From: Avena insularis
Taxonomy: Eukaryota > Streptophyta > Magnoliopsida > Poales > Poaceae
Assembly: GCA_023614405.1 (NCBI GenBank)
Contig: CM042685.1
Span: 89,890,684 to 89,954,683, forward strand
Length of the DNA stretch: 64,000 nucleotides
Reading direction: 5' to 3'
Shown: one piece after another, positions 57,601-64,000 of the stretch
How the letters are laid out: each line of letters begins with the position of its first letter
Numbering within the stretch: position 1 is the first letter of the stretch
Program-made: the position numbers and the translations under genes
Notes under the pieces: model-generated
Told to the model about the DNA's origin: nothing
The model's input: the letters and a program-made list of their open reading frames with translations, nothing else
The model's database searches: none

Positions 57601-58372
57601 TTTACCAGCCAGAGAGAAAGGCAGAAATATGAGAGAGGAAAGAGAGTTGCCATGGGAAACTAGTATCAGATCCAAAAATAACATACACCATTAAACTCTA
57701 AAGAATCCATCTATCAACAAATGGCTGCTTAGGTTCCGCGTTAGCCATAAACCAGCCAAACTCTAAGAATATGTGTTTTCCCTCATGTCTTCAATCCTTG
57801 TAAGCGTTGGTACTTGATGCATCCTGGACGGTGTACCGCAGCGGTGGTGCATGGGGCACGTGGAGCAGGACGCGTGCAGTCGGCGGGTAGGGCGAGGAGC
57901 AGAGACACCAGACGGAGGCGGGGATGGTGGGTTGGGGCGATGCGAGGAGAGAGGGTCTACGTCGGTAGCCTCGATGCCCTGTTTATTCGGGCGCTAGACC
58001 TATTATTTTGGAGAAATTGATACATGATTAGGGGAGTGTGGAGACGTGATTAGAGGGAACGGAATTTGCCCAGAGGGGAAAACCGCCTGGCGTGGCGTAA
58101 AATAGAGATGGAAACATCTCAGTCATTTATAGAGGGAGATGGTGGAGTAATTATGGGAGATCAGACTCGGTGTAATTTTTTGGCATCTTACAATTTGATA
58201 GATTGTGTGGCGTCGACTTTCCAGAAAAATGCTCGCCCGGTGTTTGGTGATTAGACGCTCCAGATTTTCCAAATGTTTGATGGTATCGTTGGATGGTCAA
58301 GATCTTCCTAATATTTGATGAGCAAAGTGAGCCACCAACTCAAATTTAATAGTAAAAATACTACTATAAAGA
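54683..58372 (-). mobile_element. Candidate Helitron, 3.7 kb, non-autonomous
   Basis: The minus-strand 3' side has CCGTAGCAACGCACGG then GCATTTAATTAG and T, the same layout as at 43879 (one base of CTAG mutated). The proposed 5' end is TCTTTATAGTAGTATTTT at 58372, preceded by A, as grass Helitrons begin TCT.TA and insert between A and T. No Rep/helicase; ORFs such as 56504-56737 (minus; MRTKTCAESACVGD..., LDYPEVALQWLG) may be captured exons but I do not recognise them. The sequence just inside the 5' end (GAGTTGGTGGCTCA) also occurs just outside the 3' end. Confidence 0.45.
55578..55653 (+). mobile_element. Degenerate small Stowaway-like MITE
   Basis: CTACCTCCATTCCATAATATAAG at the left, an inner inverted repeat AGCCTTTCTAGTAGTTCAA / TTGAACTACTAAAAAGGCT, and a mutated right end near AGTAGTA. 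The left end resembles the common Stowaway end CTCCCTCCGTTCCATAATATAAG. Confidence 0.5.
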
Positions 58373-59451
58373 TTCACGTCGTTCGTCACACAACAAAATT
58401 TTCGGTCTGCTGGATTTATGACTGTTTTGCCCCTGGCACTCTGCCGATGATTCGTTCTCCTGCCGCCGTGCCCGCAACAACCGCCGCGTTGTCTCTTCTC
58501 GAGGCCATGGCACGGAGACGCCGGGACCTAGTCATGCAAACATAAATCGAGGGCGCGTGTCCCCCACTCGCATTGCCTCGCCCAGATCCGTGAAAGATCT
58601 CTTCTAGACCTCCAACTCCCACACAAGATGGGCCACAACCCCGGCACACACAAGCGGCCGGGTGCAGGCCAGGATCTATGACTGGTTTGCACGCCGGTGT
58701 GCTAGTATATCTTGATGAGCTCGCCCTCCTCCGCTGCTCGGAGCTCGAGCTAGTCGTGTTCCTCCACCACGTGGAGCTCGACGGAGGGGAGGAAGGGCAC
58801 CGGTGGGGGAGGTGGTTGGGTGGCCAGCTCCTAAAGAGGTGGAGTAGGGAGAAGATGGAGAAGGGAGTCCGGTTACAGCAGAGGTGGAGCATGGAGGCGG
58901 AGGATGAGATGGGGATCCGACATGGGTCGCGTAGGGGATATCGTGCTCGTTTGATAAAAAAAATGTCATGTTCGTGCTACTGAAGTTACTGGCTGCAATT
59001 AGAAATTGTATTCTTTCACACTGTTGCTTATGCTTGTCGTGATCCTACATTGATGCTGGCAGCGGAAGATTGAGTGCCTCTGCTACTGCGTGTGAGAGAT
59101 TCAGAGGAGAGATTAGACAGAGAAATTGGGGCTCTATATGCTTTACTGATGTTCCTCATTGGTGCTCTGTGTGTTTATTTTGTTGATAATTTCTAGCCAT
59201 GTGTGCCTTGCTGTTGCTCTGAGTCTTTTTACAATCTTGCTCGTTGCTAGCTGTAAAGATGGAAACATGCATGTACATACTTGTTTAATTTAAAAATGCA
59301 TGACATGCTTCTTTCAATGATCATTGTTACATTAATTTTCTTTTAATCTTCGTCCCCCTTAAAGTTCCTGAATGCTAATCGATCACTCCAGCAATTCAAC
59401 TTCTCGGAAGAGTCATGCGCCGCAATCCAAACTCGGTGAAACTTCAGAACA
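58373..59451. other. Unassigned DNA, GC-rich left, AT-rich right
   Basis: 58430-58950 is GC-rich with ORFs on both strands (58416-58892 minus, 58678-58983 plus) and no motif. 58980-59450 is AT-rich and empty. Confidence 0.35.
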
Positions 59452-59464
59452 AGTACTCCCTCCA

Positions 59465-60327
59465 GGAACAGTCAAAACTCTTCCTCTTTTCTCTTTCTCT
59501 CTCCTGCCTACCTCTTGAGAGTCGCCTCGACGCCTCCGGCTCCTCTCCCCTTCCTCTCCGCCGGCGTTCCCGGCCGGAGTAGGGATGGGAGAGGAGGCCG
59601 GGTCTCCTCTGTATATAGTAGCTGTAGGTCCTGGGGTAGATCCCGTGTTGCCTATATGGCGTTTGGCATTATGCCGTTTCCTGGAAGTCGAGTCCAGTCG
59701 CTAGCGAGCGGCGACTTGGGTTGGCCGGCGAGCTTCTCCACGATTTCTCCATGGAGGAGAGGAAAGAGAGGCGTCGATCTGGTGGAGGCTTCCCCAATAA
59801 GCTCGGTGGAGCTCCTGTTCTTGGTGTTCTTCCTCGATCCGTCCGTCGCGGTGGCGGGAGAAGAGGGATGATGCCAGGATCTGGAGGCTCTTGGGAAGTG
59901 CGTGAGGCTGCAGCTATCTACGGCGGAGTTCATCAACGGCGGCGTCTTCAAGCCGACGTTATCCTTGGCTCAAGGGGAGGCCACTCCGCGCCTGGCTGCC
60001 ATGTGTGTTTGGGGCTTTTCTTCCTCCTGGCAAGTGAGCCATACGGGAGGATCTTCATCGACTCAAGTGCGGCGCTCCTCATCTGCCTTGCCCCAAGTGG
60101 CATAGTCCCCGGCGGCGAGGTGGATGGCCGTGCTTTGAGATCGAATCGCATCAGAGGTGGAGAAGGACTCGATTGCGTTTCTGTTTGTTACTTTAGGGTC
60201 CTTTTCAGAAAATGTGAGGGCTGTGTTGTACTTCTATTTTCTGCTGAGGTCCTCGTTGTAATCCCACCGAGTGAATGAATGCAGTTTCCAGGTCTTTCAG
60301 GACCCTTCCCTGTTAAAAAAAAAAAAG
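59465..60327 (+). mobile_element. Poly(A)-tailed non-LTR retroposon with 13-bp target duplication
   Basis: Body of about 863 bp ending in 12 A (60315-60326) and flanked by AGTACTCCCTCCA at 59452-59464 and 60328-60340. Poly(A) plus a 13-bp duplication is the mark of LINE-type retroposition. The 5' part is a pyrimidine-rich leader-like stretch. An ORF of 185 codons (59721-60278) has no recognised domain. It could be a non-autonomous LINE relative or a processed transcript. It landed exactly in the left terminal repeat of the neighbouring Stowaway-like element, so it is the younger of the two. Confidence 0.8.
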
Positions 60328-60331
60328 AGTA

Positions 60332-62472
60332 CTCCCTCCATCCACTTATGTAAGTCACGGAACGAAACCACGCACAGCTTCTGTCACGTTAACAAATTTT
60401 CTGATTTTCCGAAACTGCCCCCGCGTCACCACACTCCCCGAGCAGTCACGAACACAACACTCCTCTCCCTCTGACGCCTCACCCACAGAGCACCACGCTC
60501 CTCACCGCCGATCCAGATTCAACCGCCGCCAGCTCCCCTGCTCCTCGCCGCCGGCAGGGATTCTCCCCCGCCTTCATCTCCCGGAACGAACGTCACCCCA
60601 GTGCCCCTCATCCTGGTTACCTGGTGGAGCAGCCGCAACGAGGCCCCGTGTGCGCCGACAAAGGTCGCATTTTGATGCGTCGGCGCTGTACCTACCTGCG
60701 CCGCCACTGGATCTTCCGGATGCCGCCTTAGCCGCGGGGTTCTCCTACCGCGTCGTCTTCCACAACTATCCCCTAATCACCACGCTGCTCTGAATCGCCA
60801 TCACGTAGACAATCAAGTTCTCCATCATGGGGTAATTACCAGCTAAGAACTTCTCCTCCTTTGACCTGTAATCTTCCTTCTCCTTTGCATGTTGTCATGT
60901 TTGACCATGAAATTGCGGGTATCCTGCACAAGGGAGGCGGTTGTCGTCCTCTTTTTTTTGCTCCATTACCGTCGATCTATTATGTTCACCAAGAATCGGT
61001 TGTGTGTTTTAAGCTAGATGTAGAATGTTCTGTGCTAATTAATAATTGATGTTGCCTGGATTGATTGTTAGTGAGAGGAGTGATTTTGTAGAGGAATTAA
61101 TTAACCTATTTCATTATTGGAAATGAGAAACTCTTGAGTTTCTTTCTTTGCAGTGATTAAGTACTTAACAAATTTTTGACTGAACTTTCAGAATAGAACA
61201 CAATAGTTTAGAGTGTTCTGCTGTATATTTTTCTTGAATTTGTGTTCTTTGCTGCAACAAACCAACTTCAAAGGCTCCAGCTTCTTCCACACAGACCTCA
61301 CAGGTAACCCGTTGATCTGCATAAGTTTTGTTCTTGATCCCCTCACTTGTTGCTGTGAGTTGTGATGCTTGCCCACCGTCAAGTGTTAAACTCTGAAACA
61401 ATTAGTGATGTCTTTTCTTGGCTGTTTGATGGTGAGTTCAGTGGCATACCGTGCTTGTGCTGGTCTAGATTTTGCTAGAAATCATCTATTGTATCTAGCT
61501 CAGTTAGATCGTGTCTCCGCCTTCACAATTCATCAGCAGAATGCAAGCTACCCAATGGCGGCCGCGGAGCAAGGCAGCGTGAGCGGGAAGAAGGCGTGCC
61601 GGGGCAGCACCAGGTCCAGGGTATGAGATGGGCTTTTGCTTTACCCATCGAAGGACTCACTCTCAGATAAATTCTTTATACTCGTGATGCATGTGACTAG
61701 TGATTTTTCAACTACACTAGCTGCCAGATATGACACATATCGGTACAATCCATCTAGTTTCTGTCTAAATTTCTGTCATCTTGCTCTTATTTAAATGAGT
61801 GCATGGTGTACATGAATATTCATGCATTATTCTTGTTAAAAACAGTGCTTTCACTTGTGTTCACTGTAAAAAATGCAGTTAACTGTTCCTTGCTGCTGCC
61901 TGTCCAGATCCGGCCACCGTCGCCGAAGCGGCCAAAATGGTGGAGAAATGTGGTCTACGACGTCTATCTTCATGGGCTCCTTGGAACAAACCGAAGGCAG
62001 CATCAGCACCATGGGAGAGAGGGGAAAGTAGAGGGCAAAACGAGAGGGAGAGAGATGGTCTCAACCGGTCTAGCCATGGTGAGCATGTCGTGGCGGTTTC
62101 CTGGTTGGAGCGGAGGAAGAAGAAGGGGGCTCTGCTGCTGCTGGGTCCAGCCGGTGCTGCTGCATGTGGGGATGGCGGCTAGTGCTGCTGGTGCCGGCAG
62201 AGCTGCTTTTGAAGATGGGGCTATCGATCGGTGACGCCAAATACTGGTATAGGCGACACAGGGAACAAGTACAAATACAACAGGGACATCATGATCGATC
62301 AGCGCTGGACGGTCAATCGATCCCAGTACAGGTGGCGTGGAGAGGAAACCGAGGAAGGACGTGATCTCGTTGTGTTTTGAATTTCCAATCAAATCGATCG
62401 GGTACGGGGGTAGTTTTGTACTTTGGGGCTTTTTAATCGGTGTCAGCGACTTACATTTGTGGACGGAGGGAG
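60332..62472 (+). mobile_element. Oversized Stowaway-like TIR element carrying a gene fragment
   Basis: 2141 bp between TA dinucleotides (60330-60331 and 62473-62474), with end repeats CTCCCTCCATCCACTTATGT and, inverted, CTCCCTCCGTCCACAAATGT, continuing AAGTC. Typical Stowaways are under 0.5 kb. There is no transposase. The interior contains a protein-coding fragment (60645-60831) and other exon-like pieces (for example 61545-61620). Either this is a Pack-type mariner derivative or two unrelated ends happen to pair. Confidence 0.6.
60645..60831 (+). pseudogene. Fragment resembling the start of a DUF212 (haloperoxidase-related acid phosphatase) protein
   Basis: One frame reads DASALYLPAPPLDLPDAALA, then GFSYRVVFHNYPLITTLL, TGA, IAIT, TAG, TIKFSIMG and a GT donor. 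Plant DUF212 proteins have an N-terminal membrane segment of the form NYPLI..AFAIAQ.IKFF and an exon end near there. The match is short, covers only the first exon, and has two stops. The rest of the domain (GSGGMPSSHSA motif) is not in the window. Confidence 0.35.
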
Positions 62473-62650
62473 TAGCACAATTGGAATACCACTGATTAAT
62501 TTTTGAGCATTTTCTTCACTCAGTAATTGTTCATCGTTTCGGTGTTGCAGGTTAGTATGAAATCGTGAAGCACAACAGAAGAAGACCCAAGACTCGAAGG
62601 TGAGCATCGGTGAAAAGGCTAAACCCATACCAATCATCATCAAATTGGCC

Positions 62651-62836
62651 ATGGCCAAGGTTTTTTTTAATTTCTTCTCCGAAGCAATGGTAGCCGTTTT
62701 TACTTGCTTTTTATTCTTATTGCATGCGGAAAGGAGCTCCGCACATGGAGGAGCTGAGGAGAGACGAGGGGTTGGTGAAGAAAGGAGAGATGGGACGTTG
62801 CTGCACTTGTTCAAATTTTATGCCTACTGCTACTAA
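62651..62836 (+). CDS. Candidate small secreted protein, 61 codons
   Basis: ATG in a good context (TTGGCCATGGCC). Residues 1-28 have a lysine, then a hydrophobic run (AVFTCFLFLLHA) and a plausible cleavage after small residues (SSAHG), like a signal peptide. The rest is arginine/glutamate/glycine-rich and ends LLHLFKFYAYCY. The reading frame stays open upstream to at least 62600, so the start is a choice. Chance is quite possible. Confidence 0.2.
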   Translation: MAKVFFNFFSEAMVAVFTCFLFLLHAERSSAHGGAEERRGVGEERRDGTLLHLFKFYAYCY

Positions 62837-63908
62837 ATTTTTGTATGCTGGGTTGGTTCAGTATAACAATATAAGAACTTCACTATGATGTTGGAATTTT
62901 TGGTTGGCTGTTGTAACTGATTGCAGGTGTTTCAATGGTTCGCATAGCTTTCTCGATATGTTTAATAAAAGGAACGATAAACCAAATTGTCATGAGAGTC
63001 TGATTGGTATCACACATCAGGAGCAACCGGCGCCTGTTGTACAAGACTCCCAGTCCATTAGACTTCGAAGATGATTTTTTTAGCAAGGATGAACATAAAG
63101 ATCCTATAGTTTCAGAAAAATAATAAAATATACGAGAATGGATGTAAGTGATAATATTAGATGTGCATCTTATTAGAGTAGGAACTACTCATATGACATC
63201 TAAGTGGATAGATAATAGTGAAATTCAACTATAATGGCTTTGCATTGTTGTCCTACTAATCCAAGGAGATTTAAAAAGGTTATTATTTTTTCTAGTAAAA
63301 TAGTTGAACGCAAAAATTAAAAAGGGGATGCGCGGCAAGACTTGGCCTTGAGATGCCGTGGCCACGCATGGACATTCAACTAGTAAATACCTAACGTTTA
63401 TGTCAACCAGCTTTTTTTTCAGACGATTATGCCCTCCAAAAAATCCCATATTATGCACCAGTGCCAAGGAAATGTTTTTCCTGCCCCCAAATTCTGATCG
63501 AGCTTTGTCGCCATCTCCACCTACTTCCCATGCGGCCCAGTCCCGCCGCCACTCAAGCACCTCTGCTCGCGTTCGAGCGCGACGCCGCCTCTTGTTGGGC
63601 AAAATTCCCTCTAACGAGGTGATCCCAGGATCTAGCTGAGGTAGAATGCCACGAGGATTACCACTATATGCGCAGATGCGAATTACTGATGCAGCACGTC
63701 TGTTGATGTAGTGCAGTCCTCACGATCTCGATCCAATCAACTATCGTCCAAGCGCTGATCGTGCATCGCTTCTGTTTGTGTTCACACGTACGAGGAGGAG
63801 CGCCGGCGGTGGACTGCTAGGTCCAGTGCGGCGACATGACTGTTGTGGAGTTAGGGTTTCTAACGCATGAAATGACCTAACCGTCAACCCTCCTGGATTT
63901 CTGCGCCC

Positions 63909-63921
63909 CACTATATATAGA
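63909..63921 (-). promoter_or_regulatory. TATA-box region, minus strand
   Basis: CTATATATAG followed on the minus strand by a leader with a telo-box-like GAAACCCTAAC (63850-63865). It looks like a promoter for transcription toward lower coordinates, of an LTR or a lost gene. Confidence 0.35.
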
Positions 63922-64000
63922 GAGTGAAAGTGGGCTCCACTCACTTGTGGCCCATTCACTAAAGACCACATTAGTCACCATGAGTCCGACTTACTAACTT

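Larger units (their letters stand above)
62475..64000. other. Unassigned DNA with exon-like pieces and a minus-strand promoter-like end
   Basis: TGTTGCAG and GATTGCAG acceptor-like sites and a GAAG/GTGAGC donor-like site occur at 62540-62930, suggesting an eroded gene. 63225-63602 (minus, 125 codons) is open but has a basic N-terminus and no motif. See the separate entries for a small ORF and a TATA box. Confidence 0.3.

Noticed and set aside
59721..60278. 185-codon ORF as a host gene
   Set aside because: It lies inside a poly(A)-tailed retroposon with TSD and overlaps another frame of similar length; no domain recognised.
63225..63602. 125-codon minus-strand ORF
   Set aside because: No motif, no support from splice or promoter position; left as unassigned.

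Overview
The window looks like intergenic, repeat-dense DNA from a Pooideae grass (wheat, barley, oat or ryegrass relatives). The basis is its content: SIRE/Maximus-type Copia, Athila/Sabrina-type and Tekay-type Gypsy elements, a Cassandra TRIM, Stowaway MITEs, hAT elements and Helitron-like ends. I find no intact cellular gene, rRNA, tRNA or CRISPR. Nearly every coding stretch is a broken transposon protein. Species was inferred from repeat style only.

Layout. 1-1560: 5' end of a minus-strand LTR element (LTR 1062-1560, PBS, broken gag). 1561-4622: long LTR-like sequence ending in ..TCTTACA. 4623-13778: 5'-truncated SIRE-type Copia element whose gag-end/pol segment is tandemly duplicated (4861-8237 and 8238-11577), then a 3' tail with CCGGA-N3-TCCGG palindromes. 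13779-27238: plus-strand Athila-like element lacking its left end; it holds a Cassandra TRIM (17750-18469), and 19 bp before the end of its 3' LTR a complete minus-strand relative is inserted (20554-27214, TSD ATCCC). 27239-42468: minus-strand Tekay-like element (gag, an extra leader ORF, PBS, LTR) whose LTR is split by a complete 9.2-kb minus-strand element (30928-40095, TSD GGTAC). That element has a hAT MITE in one LTR and a Stowaway MITE in the other.

42469-58372: AT-rich DNA with two Helitron-like 3' termini on the minus strand (43879 and 54683) and one candidate 5' end (58372). Between them lie a solo LTR (46832-48210, TSD CCCAC) and a full-length hAT transposon (49409-52953, TSD CATCGGGT) with a four-exon, now broken, transposase gene. 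58373-64000: a poly(A)-tailed retroposon (59465-60327, 13-bp TSD) inserted in the terminal repeat of an oversized Stowaway-like element (60332-62472) that seems to carry a host gene fragment, then unassigned DNA.

The three Athila-like elements share one design: little or no pol, a long conserved non-coding block, two polypurine tracts about 2-3 kb apart and a conserved small hairpin. They look non-autonomous and probably depend on proteins supplied in trans. Target-site duplications fix the order of several insertions. The most notable items are the nested structures with intact TSDs, the 5S-derived Cassandra, the tandem Copia duplication, the leader ORF, the duplicated polypurine tract/hairpin block, and the TIR element with captured sequence.
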